From the NCBI GenBank assembly GCA_024280755.1, contig JAJRPN010000009.1, positions 1-64,000 of the forward strand: DNA of 64,000 nt, read 5' to 3'. The stretch comes from Planctomycetota bacterium. GTDB taxonomy: Bacteria; Planctomycetota; Phycisphaerae; Phycisphaerales; UBA1924. Under the pieces are notes generated by a model. The model saw only the letters and a program-made list of their open reading frames with translations, was not told the DNA's origin and made no database searches. Of this stretch, positions 1-8,439 are shown piece after piece (positions within the stretch are counted from its first letter, which is position 1; every line of letters starts with the position of its first letter). The position numbers were made by a program, and so were the translations under genes.

Positions 1-61
1 GGACCTCGGCCTCTCTGAGTTTGTTGATGATCTGTTCTGCTGAATGCCGTTTCCTGGCCAT
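1..61 (-). CDS. IS3-family transposase OrfA, N-terminal fragment
   Basis: Starting at ATG 61 on the minus strand the frame reads MARKRHSAEQIINKLREAE and runs off the window edge. This matches the very conserved N-terminus of IS3-family OrfA proteins (pattern RKRHT.EQII.KLREAEV), the helix-turn-helix subunit that is joined to the OrfB DDE integrase domain by programmed frameshifting. Only about 20 residues are present, but the motif is distinctive. The gene points away from the interrupted kinase. Confidence 0.85.
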   Translation of the reverse strand, partial: MARKRHSAEQIINKLREAEV

Positions 62-139
62 GATTGTCTGCCTTCCAAATACGCCCATTCTACGAGGATA
101 CTCGCATAAGGAATGGACTAGTTATTGGGGGGCAGGTCA
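1..139 (-). mobile_element. End of an IS3-family insertion sequence (partial)
   Basis: Seen: a transposase OrfA start lies on the minus strand at 61-1, and about 78 bases upstream of it, read on the minus strand from 139, the sequence begins TGACCTGCCCCCCAA. Known: IS3-family ends carry inverted repeats of this TG...CCCC style, with orfA starting a few tens of bases inside. To the right of 139 the reading becomes typical histidine-kinase sequence. The other end lies outside the window, so the target duplication cannot be seen. The boundary at 139 is inferred from the repeat and the change in coding sense, and could be off by a few bases. Confidence 0.75.
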
Positions 140-536
140 GCCCGAAGATGCCATATGTATCGAAGCAAATGAATCGATGATTCAGCGGGTCTTGAGTAAT
201 TTGATTCTCAATGCGCGTGATGCTTCGGAGTTTGGGCAACGCATTGAGGTTGCTGTGAAGAAGCATGACAATGGCGTTTGGCTCCGTGTTTCTGATGAAG
301 GAATGGGGATGACTCGCGAAGTTCAAGAACGAGTTTTCGACCCGTTTTATACGACTAAACCCAGAGGGCAGGGGACCGGTCTTGGGCTGGCTGTTGTCGT
401 GGGTATTGTCCGAGAAATGGGTTCGAGCATTGAAGTCGCTTCGACTGTTGGGCTCGGAACGACGATCGCGTTGAGTATTCCGGTGATTGATTCGCATTCA
501 AAAGAGCATTTTCAGGTTCCAAACTCCCCTGAGTAG
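140..536 (+). pseudogene. Histidine kinase, C-terminal ATPase part, cut by the IS element
   Basis: The frame ending at 536 encodes the HATPase_c domain of a sensor kinase: N-box NLILNARDAS, G1-box VSDEGMGM, F-box FDPFYTT and G2-box GTGLGLAV. No H-box or sensor region precedes it. Upstream of about 140 the open frame continues to the window edge, but its first roughly 40 residues come from the antisense of the IS end and have no kinase character. The kinase gene is therefore interrupted; its N-terminal half may sit beyond the element. It could have been PilS-like given the pilT gene that follows, but that is inference. Confidence 0.75.
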
Positions 537-545
537 CCATATAAT
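517..545 (+). promoter_or_regulatory. Candidate sigma70-type promoter for pilT
   Basis: A perfect TATAAT lies at 540-545, just after the kinase stop, with TTCCAA at 517-522 and a 17-base spacer. The -35 is weak. A start near 552 would leave a leader of roughly 48 bases before pilT. Confidence 0.4.
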
Positions 546-599
546 GCGCGTGGCGTTCAAATCTTCTGACGAAAAGAAAAGACGAAAAGAGGTGTCGTG

Positions 600-1739
600 A
601 TGATTCGTGGTGCACTCAATATCAAGAAGCTGCTCGCAGCCATGGCAAGGCTCGATGCGTCCGACCTGCATATTAAGGTCGGAATCCCGCCAACCTATCG
701 CATCGGCGGTTCGCTTCGACCGATCGATGGCGATCCGGTGACCGAAGAAGAAGCGGATCATTTGCTCGATCCGTTGCTCTCCGATATTCAGAAGAAAAAA
801 TTTGAAGAGACCGGCGATCTTGATTTTGCTTGGCATCTCGAAGACTCTGATGGGCAAGGCGGCGATCGTTTCCGCATCAACCTCCTCCGATCTGGCAACC
901 ACACCCACGCGGCGATCCGGCGCGTCAAGGCAGATATCCCAAGTTATGCCGATCTTCACCTGCCAGATGTGTACTCACAGATCGTGCATCGTGAGCGAGA
1001 TGGATTAATACTCATCGTTGGCGTGACCGGGTCAGGAAAATCTTCAACACTCGCCTCGATGCTCGACGAAGTAAACGCCACGCGAGGCGAGAACATAATC
1101 ACCATCGAGGATCCCGTCGAATATCGATTCACGCCAAAGCAATCGATTATCTCGCAGCGCGAGATCGGCATTGATGTAGTGGATTTTCACGAGGCACTCC
1201 GCCATGTCGTGCGTCAAGATCCTGATGTGATTTTCATCGGCGAGATGCGCGATCAAGAAACCGTGCTCTCTGCGATCCAAGCAGCCGAGACCGGGCATTT
1301 GGTCTTTGCGACTTTGCACACTGCCGATACAATGGGCGCGTTCGGGCGCATGCTCGAGTTCTTCCCGCAGGACGAACGCGCGTTCGTTCGCAACTCGTTG
1401 TCAGCAACACTCAAAGCGATTTGCGCACAAAGATTGATCCCGGCCAACGACGAAATCACAGGCTCGAAGGTTGTGCCCGCCGTCGAGATCTTGTTGACCT
1501 CGCCGATGGTTCGTGAACTTATTCGTGATGAGCGAGATTCAGATCTTCCTTCGGTTGTAGCATCGAGCCGCGAGGAAGGAATGATTTCGTTCACCCAACA
1601 CTTTGCTGAGCTTGTTGAGAAGGAATGGGTGACCATGTCGACCGCCAAGGAGTACGCGCCAAATCGCGACATGCTCGAATCGATCCTCAAGGGCGTCGAA
1701 GTCAAGGCAGCATCGCTGGTCGGCCGAATCAAGGGTTGA
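600..1739 (+). CDS. pilT: Type IV pilus retraction ATPase PilT
   Basis: A 379-residue secretion ATPase of the PilT/PilB superfamily. Motifs in order: Walker A GVTGSGKSS (about residue 140), Asp box ITIEDPVEY, Walker B VIFIGEMRD, and His box GHLVFATLHT. The length and the short N-terminal region (no GspE/PilB extension) fit PilT, the cytoplasmic hexamer that drives pilus retraction and twitching. Start: ATG 600 has AAGAGG at 587-592 with a 7-base spacer; the in-frame GTG at 597 is closer than usual. It stands alone between the broken kinase and a convergent regulator gene; no pilin or other pil genes are in the window. The stop lies inside the small inverted repeat CAAGGG/CCCTTG at 1730-1746. 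Confidence 0.9.
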   Translation: MIRGALNIKKLLAAMARLDASDLHIKVGIPPTYRIGGSLRPIDGDPVTEEEADHLLDPLLSDIQKKKFEETGDLDFAWHLEDSDGQGGDRFRINLLRSGNHTHAAIRRVKADIPSYADLHLPDVYSQIVHRERDGLILIVGVTGSGKSSTLASMLDEVNATRGENIITIEDPVEYRFTPKQSIISQREIGIDVVDFHEALRHVVRQDPDVIFIGEMRDQETVLSAIQAAETGHLVFATLHTADTMGAFGRMLEFFPQDERAFVRNSLSATLKAICAQRLIPANDEITGSKVVPAVEILLTSPMVRELIRDERDSDLPSVVASSREEGMISFTQHFAELVEKEWVTMSTAKEYAPNRDMLESILKGVEVKAASLVGRIKG

Positions 1740-1748
1740 ACCCTTGCT

Positions 1749-3179
1749 TCACCCTGCTTGAGCATGTTCGTCAGGGTCGATCCCGAGCTGTTTCATCTTC
1801 TTATAGAGCGTCGTTCGGTTGATGCCAAGAACATCAGCCGTCTGCTGACGGTTCCACTCGTTGGCTTCGAGTGCGCCCAGTACAAACTTGCGCTCAGGTT
1901 CGAGCATCGCATCATTGAGCGTCATTGGAATCCAAGCCTGCTCGTCTGACTGCGTGGTGATCCGCATCGGTTGTGCTTCTGATTCAAGCACGACCGGCGG
2001 CAAGTCGTCAAGCCCGATCGTCTGCGAACGCGTCAACACCGCAGCCCGCTCGACAATGTTTGACAACTCGCGTACATTGCCAGGGTACGCATAACGGCGA
2101 AGCACATCGAGCGCATCGGGGGTGAACCCGGTAAACTGTCGCCCCAACTCGCTCGCTTGCAGATCAAGGAAATGCTCAGCGAGGGTTTGGATATCGCCAA
2201 CACGCTCACGCAATGGCGGCATCTCAATCTTCACAACATTGATCCGGTAGTACAAGTCTTGACGGAACTCGCCCGATGCAACCAACTCTTCGAGCGCCTG
2301 ATTGCTCGCAAGGATCACCCGAACATCGACCTCGATCGTTTCGTTCGATCCAACAGGCTCAAACTTGCGTTCTTGAAGCACACGCAAGAGCTTGAGCTGC
2401 ATCGCCGGCGAGGCGCTGTTGATCTCATCAAGAAACAGCGTCCCGCCGTCTGCGGCGAGAAACTTGCCGACCTTGTCCGCGTGCGCCCCGGTGAATGCGC
2501 CCTTGACATGTCCGAAGAGTTCAGATTCGAGCAGCGTTTCGGGGATCGATCCGCACGCGAGTTCAACATAGGGCTGCGCCTGGCGATTCGATGCCTGATG
2601 GATCGCGCTGGCGATCATGCTTTTTCCCACACCTGATTCGCCGGTCATCAATACGGTTGTTCGAGAGTTGGCAACAGCGTGCACAGTTTCCGAAATCTTG
2701 AGCATCCGATGATCGCCTCCGACCATGTTGCCAAGCCCGAAGGTTGTTTCGAGCCGAGTCCGCATGGTGGTGTTTTCGCGGGCAAGTTCGTGATGGCGCA
2801 GTGCGCGTTCGAGCCCGAGCCGAAGCTCGTCGTCGATGACAGGCTTGGTGAGGAAATCGACCGCGCCCAATCGCAATGCTTGCACAGCCGTCTCGACGGT
2901 GCCATAGCCGGTGAGCATGATGACCGATGTTTGACGGTGTGCTTTGATAATCTCACGGAGCAGTTCAAGCCCGCCCATCTCGGGAAGGTTGATGTCGCAG
3001 ATCGCCACTTGGTATGCGCCCGCGGTGCTCTCCTTGGCTTGATTCAGTTCATGGAGCGCAGCCGACGGCGAATAGACAGCCGCCGCCTTGCACCCCTCGT
3101 TGTTAAAGAACTGTGCGAGCGAGTCAGCAACGATTGGATCGTCGTCGATAATCAGAATGCGTGGATGATCAGTGGTCAT
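1749..3179 (-). CDS. NtrC-family response regulator (sigma54 activator)
   Basis: 476 residues in the classical order: receiver domain (about 5-130; acidic pair DDD, phospho-acceptor Asp in AICDINLPEMGG, Lys in LTKP), AAA+ domain (about 160-390; Walker A GESGVGKS and the GAFTGA loop that contacts sigma54), and a Fis-type C-terminal helix-turn-helix (NRQQTADVLGINRTTLYKKMK). The stop and start with the upstream kinase overlap as TAATG, so the two are a translationally coupled pair. The target genes are not evident; the convergent pilT gene makes a PilR-like role possible but unproved. It is distinct from the flagellar activator at 29561-31138. Confidence 0.93.
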   Translation of the reverse strand: MTTDHPRILIIDDDPIVADSLAQFFNNEGCKAAAVYSPSAALHELNQAKESTAGAYQVAICDINLPEMGGLELLREIIKAHRQTSVIMLTGYGTVETAVQALRLGAVDFLTKPVIDDELRLGLERALRHHELARENTTMRTRLETTFGLGNMVGGDHRMLKISETVHAVANSRTTVLMTGESGVGKSMIASAIHQASNRQAQPYVELACGSIPETLLESELFGHVKGAFTGAHADKVGKFLAADGGTLFLDEINSASPAMQLKLLRVLQERKFEPVGSNETIEVDVRVILASNQALEELVASGEFRQDLYYRINVVKIEMPPLRERVGDIQTLAEHFLDLQASELGRQFTGFTPDALDVLRRYAYPGNVRELSNIVERAAVLTRSQTIGLDDLPPVVLESEAQPMRITTQSDEQAWIPMTLNDAMLEPERKFVLGALEANEWNRQQTADVLGINRTTLYKKMKQLGIDPDEHAQAG

Positions 3180-4078
3180 TATTTTCCGATTTCCATATCG
3201 CCAATGCTCTGGCCCTCGTCGGGTTCACTTACCGATGGGATACACACCCGAAGCACAGCCCCAGGGCGTTTGGAAGTCGCTCGATCGTCTCGTATGGTGA
3301 GCGTAATAATCCCTTCGAGCTGTTCGACGATCTGATGCGCCATCGAAAGCCCGATGCCCTGATGGTTATCAGTGGTGGTGATACCATGCTTAAAGGCTCG
3401 GTTGTTGCGTACGCTTGTGTCGAGCCCGATGCCGTCGTCGAATATTTCGATGACGGTTTCTTCTCGTTTGGTGTCTACCCGTGCGATGATCTCGATCAAG
3501 CCGCCCGGATCGAGTGAGTCAGCCTTAGTGGTCTTCGCAATAGACTGCACCGCGTTGAACAACCCATTGAGCACGACGGTGTACATCGGCCCAGCGGGCA
3601 ATCTTCCCGCGCGTGGGTCAATCCGCACTTCAATCCGCACGCCTGCTTGGCTCGCCAACGGGCGAACAACATCCACCGCGTGATCGATCACCATCGCAAT
3701 CGTCACCACACTCGACACGCCAAGCAAAGGCGAACCGATCGGGACAGATTTAGAACGCATCGCAGCATTGACCATCGAACTCATCCGTTCGAGTGTCGAT
3801 AGCACCGTTTTGATCTGCTCGCGTGCCTTAGTGATGTCATCGAGATCCCGTGCGCGATCTTCTTCTGGCAATGCCGCCGCAGCAAGCCCGAGCCAACGCA
3901 TCGAACCGTCAAGCATATTGCTCAGATCATGCGCTAGCACTGTCAACTGATCGGCAGCCACTGGTCCAGACGACGGATCACGCACCTCAAGCACACCCGG
4001 CGGACGGATGGTCTTCTTCTCTGGCGTAGGGTTCTGGTTGGAATCATCGGGCGTCGGATTGTTAGTGTTGGTACTCAT
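3179..4078 (-). CDS. Soluble sensor histidine kinase
   Basis: 299 residues from ATG 4078, preceded by AGGTG. No membrane segment, PAS or HAMP domain is visible; a Pro/Asn-rich N-terminal 35 residues lead straight into the dimerisation domain (VLAHDLSNMLDGSMRW, with the presumed phospho-His in AHDLSN), then an HATPase_c domain (N-box VLNGLFNAVQSI, EIFDDGIGLD, GIGLSMAHQIVEQLEG). It probably phosphorylates the regulator encoded 1 base downstream. The signal must come from a partner or the short N-terminus. An upstream in-frame start at 4174 adds residues with no domain character and was not preferred. Confidence 0.85.
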   Translation of the reverse strand: MSTNTNNPTPDDSNQNPTPEKKTIRPPGVLEVRDPSSGPVAADQLTVLAHDLSNMLDGSMRWLGLAAAALPEEDRARDLDDITKAREQIKTVLSTLERMSSMVNAAMRSKSVPIGSPLLGVSSVVTIAMVIDHAVDVVRPLASQAGVRIEVRIDPRAGRLPAGPMYTVVLNGLFNAVQSIAKTTKADSLDPGGLIEIIARVDTKREETVIEIFDDGIGLDTSVRNNRAFKHGITTTDNHQGIGLSMAHQIVEQLEGIITLTIRDDRATSKRPGAVLRVCIPSVSEPDEGQSIGDMEIGK

Positions 4079-4223
4079 TACACCTATTTTCGGCGACAAT
4101 ACCACCATCAGTTCCTTCCATGTGGTCATTTCACCACACACAACCAACTCGGACCTGTTGCGTCTAGACAACACGGCATAACCGGGGCGATCAAGTCAGT
4201 TCTCGGACGAACACAAACAATGA

Positions 4224-4250
4224 AAAAACGCCCCGGCGAACCGAAGCGTA
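4224..4250 (-). terminator. Rho-independent terminator after ileS
   Basis: Read on the minus strand: a 9-bp stem ACGCTTCGG / CCGGGGCGT (two G-U pairs), loop TTCG, then six T. It ends the ileS transcript 46 bases past its stop and separates it from the kinase/regulator pair. Confidence 0.8.
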
Positions 4251-4295
4251 TTCTCTTCTCTTGGTGGGATGGGCTTCCAGCCCGTCTCTTATCTC

Positions 4296-7200
4296 TTACT
4301 CGACCCCAACCGCCTGGGCATCACGATCCGAGAGCATCCCGCCATCAGAGCGAAGCTTCACCGTTCCGTCACGCTTCCATGAACGATCACACCGAGGCTC
4401 TTCACGCAAATCGGTGACCATAGTTTCGCCAGAGGTCAGCAATTCCACACGCGATACACCACAGAAGTCGGCGAGGTCGTCCATGTTGAACTTGCTCAGC
4501 ACGCCATCGCTGTCCACGATTTGTAGCCCGGCATCAAGCGGGTTATCGATACCCTGTTCAACGCGGGATTGCTCAAGCACTTTCTGTGCATCTTCAAGCA
4601 TGCTCATGACAGTCGCCCAATCGCCCGATGCTTTCGCACCTGTTGGCGAAGGGAACGCCGTGAGATGAACGCTCTGGGTCGCATCCTTCGAATCGATCTT
4701 GTGCAACGAGCGATACGCCTCATCAGCGGTATGACACATCACCGGCGTGAGCAGCTTGGCCAACCCATCGGTCATGATGAACAACGCCTGCTGCGATTGC
4801 TTACGACGATCAGAGTCCGAAGAATCACAATACAACCGATCCTTCACCGCCGAGAGATATTCGCCCGAGAGCGTGGTGTTGCAGAAGTTGTAGATCAACT
4901 TGTGCACTTCATGGAAGGCATAGGTGGTGTACGCATTGATGACCTTGGTTTGCAGCGAATCAAACTCGCCAAGCACCCAAGCCTCGAGGCTTGTTTCATC
5001 GAACGAGATCGAATCGTCGGCTTCAAACTCGTTGAGATTCGAGAGCATGAACTTGAAGGTGTTGCGCACCTTACGATAACTCTCGCCAGCGAGTTTGAAG
5101 AACTCCTCGTCAACCTTGACATCGTTTTCATACGCGATCCCGCACACCCACCATCGCAGGACATCAGCCCCGAACCGATCGAACAAATCCTTGAGCGACG
5201 CGCCCTTAGATTTGGACAACTTCTTGCCGTCCTTGTCGACCATGAATCCGTGCGTGAGCAGCGTCTTAAACGCCGGCTCGCCCATGACACCCAATGAGGG
5301 CAACAACGAAAGCTGGAACCATCCACGATGTTGATCAGAGCCTTCGAGATAGAGATCGATCGGGTAATCGACGCCATCGGATCGCTCACGCATCACGGCG
5401 TTCCACGATGAGCCGGATTCAAACCACACATCAAGGATGTCTTGGCCCTTACGCAGATCGCTGATTTTTACTGACCCGTCGTTGAGCGCAGCTGGCGCAT
5501 CGGGATCGGTGCTTGGTTCATAGGCTTCGAGTAAGGTCTCGGGCGATTCGGAGAACCACGCATCGGAGCCTTTGGTACGAACAATATCCGCGATCACTTT
5601 CGAGGACATCTCGGTCATGAACGCGCTGTCGTCGGGCATGGTGAACGCTGGGATCGGCAAGCCCCAGGCGCGTTGGCGCGAGATGCACCAGTCCGGGCGT
5701 GAATCGAGCATGCCTCGCATCCGGTTCTGCCCCCAGGCCGGAACGAACTTGACGCGCATGCGTTTGTGATAAGCCAACACATGCCTGAAGCGGCTGTCCA
5801 TTTCGGCAAGTTCTTCGCCAGTTAACTTATTATTTTGTTGCTCTCTTGCTGCTTCCTTGCTCACAGTTTCTTGCTCTTGTACGATACTTTCTTGTGCAGG
5901 CGTGAGAGGATTGTGAAAGTCAAGCCCGATTGAATCAAGCGCCATTTGACGCAACCCAAGACCATCGCGCTTGGTCGGCTTATTTACATCCACAAACCAC
6001 TGCTCCGTGCTCCGGAAGATCACAGGCGTTTTGCTCCGCCAGTCATGCGGATAACTATGCATGAACTTGTGTGAGAAGAACATGTGCCCGGACTCAGTAA
6101 GCCTTTGTGCGATGAGATCATTCGCGTCCCAGATCGACATGCCCGTGATCCACTCGGGGACGGTTTCGTCGTAGGTGCCGTCGCCTTTGACCGGGCAGTA
6201 GACGGGCAACCCGACACGCAACCCGGTGATGTAGTCGTCGCTGCCATGCCCAGGCGCGGTATGCACCAAGCCCGAACCATCTTCGAGTGTCACATAGTCC
6301 GCATGCACGACGCTATAGCAGTTGCTCGTGTCGGCATCGGGCTCGCCCGAAGGCGTGGGGGCGCTGTCGCGGAGCGGATGGATATATCGCAACCCTAAAA
6401 GCTGCTCGCCTTTGCAGGTCGCGAGCGTTTCGACATCTTCAGCCTTGGCCGCTTTGCAGACCTTCTCGACAAGCTCGCTCGCCATCACGGTGATGTTGCC
6501 ATCGACGCGCACCAGCGAATACTCAAACCGTTCATGCACCGCGATCGCCAAGTTGGCTGGCAAGGTCCAAGGCGTCGTCGTCCAGATCATAAAACTCGGT
6601 TTCGCACCTGGGCGATCGTCTTCGCCGAGTCCGAATGCTTCATAAACAGCACCGCCGTCAGCTGCTTCGAAATCAACATACACCGACAAGTCTTCACGAT
6701 CCTGATACTCAAGCTCTGCATCGGCAAGCGCCGTCTCATTGGCGATCGACCAATGCACAGGCTTGAGCGCTTTGTAGACCAAGCCTTGTGCGCACAAACC
6801 CGAGAGTACATCAAGCACCGCACCCTCAAAGCGAGGCACCATCGTCAAATACGGATTCTTGTAATCGGCGCAGGTCAGCAAGCGTTCCATCTGTCCGGTT
6901 TGCAGCTTCACCTGCTTGGAGGCATAAGTCTTGCATTCCTTTCGCACCGCCATGCGCCGCGTGTCGTCATCAAGCCCTTCGAGCTTTTTGAACTTGCCCG
7001 ACTCAACCAGATCGGTCATCACCTTGTGCTCGATGGGCAAGCCATGGCAATCCCAACCTGGAACGAACGGAGTGTTGTAGCCATCCATGAACTTGCTTCG
7101 AACCACGAAGTCCTTGAGACACTTGTTCATCAGGTGCCCCAGATGAATCGACCCGTTGGCATACGGCGGTCCATCATGAAAGACGAACTTCTTGTCGAAC

Positions 7201-7379
7201 CCCTCAGCCTTCTCGCGCATCGCTTTGTACAAGCCCTGCTTGTCGGCGAGTTGGTTCCACCGTTTGAGCGATGCAGGCTCGTTCTGCACAAGATTCGCCT
7301 TCATCGGGAACCCGGTCTTGGGCAGGTTGAGGGTTTTCTTGTAGTTTGGTTTGTTGTCTGTTGTTTGTGTGTCGGACAT
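4296..7379 (-). CDS. ileS: Isoleucyl-tRNA synthetase
   Basis: 1027 residues, class I synthetase that charges tRNA-Ile, with the editing domain. Landmarks: HIGH-type motif GSIHLGH in DGPPYANGSIHLGHLMNK (about residue 75), PGWDCHGLPIE, the editing region TTTPWTLPANLAIAVH, ISRQRAWGLPIP, WFESGSSW, and KMSKS-type DGKKLSKSKG. Two oddities. First, the C-terminal zinc finger is degenerate: CDRSWK keeps one Cys of the first CxxC, and the second CxxC is missing (SDRD). Second, an insert of about 55 residues (PLTPAQESIVQEQETVSK...) precedes the FVPAWGQNRMRGM segment. ATG 7379 has GGAG about 11 bases upstream. Confidence 0.97.
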   Translation of the reverse strand: MSDTQTTDNKPNYKKTLNLPKTGFPMKANLVQNEPASLKRWNQLADKQGLYKAMREKAEGFDKKFVFHDGPPYANGSIHLGHLMNKCLKDFVVRSKFMDGYNTPFVPGWDCHGLPIEHKVMTDLVESGKFKKLEGLDDDTRRMAVRKECKTYASKQVKLQTGQMERLLTCADYKNPYLTMVPRFEGAVLDVLSGLCAQGLVYKALKPVHWSIANETALADAELEYQDREDLSVYVDFEAADGGAVYEAFGLGEDDRPGAKPSFMIWTTTPWTLPANLAIAVHERFEYSLVRVDGNITVMASELVEKVCKAAKAEDVETLATCKGEQLLGLRYIHPLRDSAPTPSGEPDADTSNCYSVVHADYVTLEDGSGLVHTAPGHGSDDYITGLRVGLPVYCPVKGDGTYDETVPEWITGMSIWDANDLIAQRLTESGHMFFSHKFMHSYPHDWRSKTPVIFRSTEQWFVDVNKPTKRDGLGLRQMALDSIGLDFHNPLTPAQESIVQEQETVSKEAAREQQNNKLTGEELAEMDSRFRHVLAYHKRMRVKFVPAWGQNRMRGMLDSRPDWCISRQRAWGLPIPAFTMPDDSAFMTEMSSKVIADIVRTKGSDAWFSESPETLLEAYEPSTDPDAPAALNDGSVKISDLRKGQDILDVWFESGSSWNAVMRERSDGVDYPIDLYLEGSDQHRGWFQLSLLPSLGVMGEPAFKTLLTHGFMVDKDGKKLSKSKGASLKDLFDRFGADVLRWWVCGIAYENDVKVDEEFFKLAGESYRKVRNTFKFMLSNLNEFEADDSISFDETSLEAWVLGEFDSLQTKVINAYTTYAFHEVHKLIYNFCNTTLSGEYLSAVKDRLYCDSSDSDRRKQSQQALFIMTDGLAKLLTPVMCHTADEAYRSLHKIDSKDATQSVHLTAFPSPTGAKASGDWATVMSMLEDAQKVLEQSRVEQGIDNPLDAGLQIVDSDGVLSKFNMDDLADFCGVSRVELLTSGETMVTDLREEPRCDRSWKRDGTVKLRSDGGMLSDRDAQAVGVE

Positions 7380-7644
7380 GATCGGTCAATCTCCAGATCC
7401 TTGCGTGATCGCAACGGTCTTCATCGTATGGCTTTGGTTTGTGTTTTTGAACGCGATTCGTGCTGATCGAGTCGTATTTCGACGATCAGCAAGCCCCGGC
7501 AAGAGCAGGTGCGATGCACCCGTGCCCTCAACGGGGCAGCATAATTCGGATGGATATTCGAATCGTCTTGGTGGTGGGGGCGTTCATGGCAATAAGCATA
7601 GCCAATTCATCGTCCAATCCAAGCCCAGTACGCACCCAAACCAC
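7380..7644 (-). promoter_or_regulatory. ileS upstream region with three consecutive hairpins
   Basis: No convincing gene lies between ileS and the terminator of the next gene. Three stem-loops stand in a row: 7462-7490 (GCTGATC/GATCAGC plus GTCG/CGAC, an 11-bp stem with a 2-base bulge and 5-base loop), 7508-7520 (GGTGC GAT GCACC) and 7523-7538 (TGCCC/GGGCA type). They would lie in the ileS 5' leader if the promoter is above 7540. No T-box core sequence was found. Function unknown. Confidence 0.4.
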
Positions 7645-7668
7645 GAAAAAACCCGGACGAATCCGGGT
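7645..7668 (-). terminator. Rho-independent terminator of the DUF2617-like gene
   Basis: On the minus strand: CCCGGA, loop TTCG, TCCGGG, then a run of six T, 25 bases after the stop of the gene ending at 7693. Compact, textbook shape. Confidence 0.85.
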
Positions 7669-7692
7669 CTGAAAGAGTTTGTTGGGCTCGAT

Positions 7693-8247
7693 TTAGAGGT
7701 GCTCGAAGAGCGATTGTGTCCGCAAGACCAATCCCTCGCGGGCGATCAGATGGAAGCTTTGGACATGGATTTCTTTGGCCAGCCTTTGAACCGCCAAGAT
7801 GCTCATGCACGGGCCCATCTCGTCATCCCATCGGTAGACCAGCGAATCTTCCTCGCGTGCGAACTCGTCGAGTTCTTCGAATGTGGATAAGTAGATGTTT
7901 GTACTCAGTTGCTCTGTCTGCACCGAGGTCATGTAGTTGAGATCAGATCGCGCGAACCGATGCTCAAACTCGCGTTCGCCAGCACACAAAATCGATTCGA
8001 CGATCCCAGTGTCAGGAAGACCATCGGAGGTCTCAGAAACGATCTCGCAGGCGCACGCGCCCGAGATTTCGAATCGGCAAAGGTGTCGCCCCTCCATGAT
8101 CCATGCTTCAAACTGGTAAGGCCCGAATCGGATCTCCTTGTGGTCATGAATCGTGAAATGCTCTGGATGCAAAGGGCGGGAATAGAGGATTGTCTGATAC
8201 GACTGGAGACAAGACGGTAATGCGTGTGTGGTTTTTGTTTGGGTCAT
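7693..8247 (-). CDS. DUF2617-like protein
   Basis: 184 residues from ATG 8247 (MTQTKTTHALP...). The segment LYSRPLHPEHF near residue 20 and the following beta-rich body with GGRHLCRF-like stretches recall the DUF2617 family, a small domain of unknown function found in actinobacteria and planctomycetes. No signal peptide or membrane segment. Many acidic residues lie in the second half (EELDEFAREEDS). The longer frame from 8346 adds 33 residues with no better ribosome site. It forms its own transcription unit, ending at the hairpin at 7645-7668. The family match is from memory of the motif, so the name is tentative. Confidence 0.55.
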   Translation of the reverse strand: MTQTKTTHALPSCLQSYQTILYSRPLHPEHFTIHDHKEIRFGPYQFEAWIMEGRHLCRFEISGACACEIVSETSDGLPDTGIVESILCAGEREFEHRFARSDLNYMTSVQTEQLSTNIYLSTFEELDEFAREEDSLVYRWDDEMGPCMSILAVQRLAKEIHVQSFHLIAREGLVLRTQSLFEHL

Positions 8248-8439
8248 GTGGTCATGGATTCCTTCCCATGCCTGATGGTGAAAGTGGTCCCCGGTAGAGG
8301 CGTGTGAAACCTCTATCAACAGTTTCGATACGATTTTCTCGCCCAAAGGGCAATTGAGTCGATCGAAGAGAAGAGCTTATAGGACGGAAAGCATTTTCCC
8401 AAGCCCAAAATAGAAAAGAGGGCGAAATACCTATTTTTA

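Noticed and set aside
90-497. Open frame on the minus strand over the kinase remnant
   Set aside because: Antisense to a clear HATPase domain; no motif of its own.
1730-1746. CAAGGG-TTGAA-CCCTTG as a bidirectional terminator between pilT and the regulator
   Set aside because: The stem is only 6 bp, overlaps the pilT stop, and no T run follows on either strand.
6534-7466. 310-residue plus-strand open frame
   Set aside because: Antisense shadow of ileS; composition is His/Arg-rich with no domain.
7380-7644. T-box riboswitch for ileS
   Set aside because: Hairpins exist but the conserved T-box core was not found on the minus strand.
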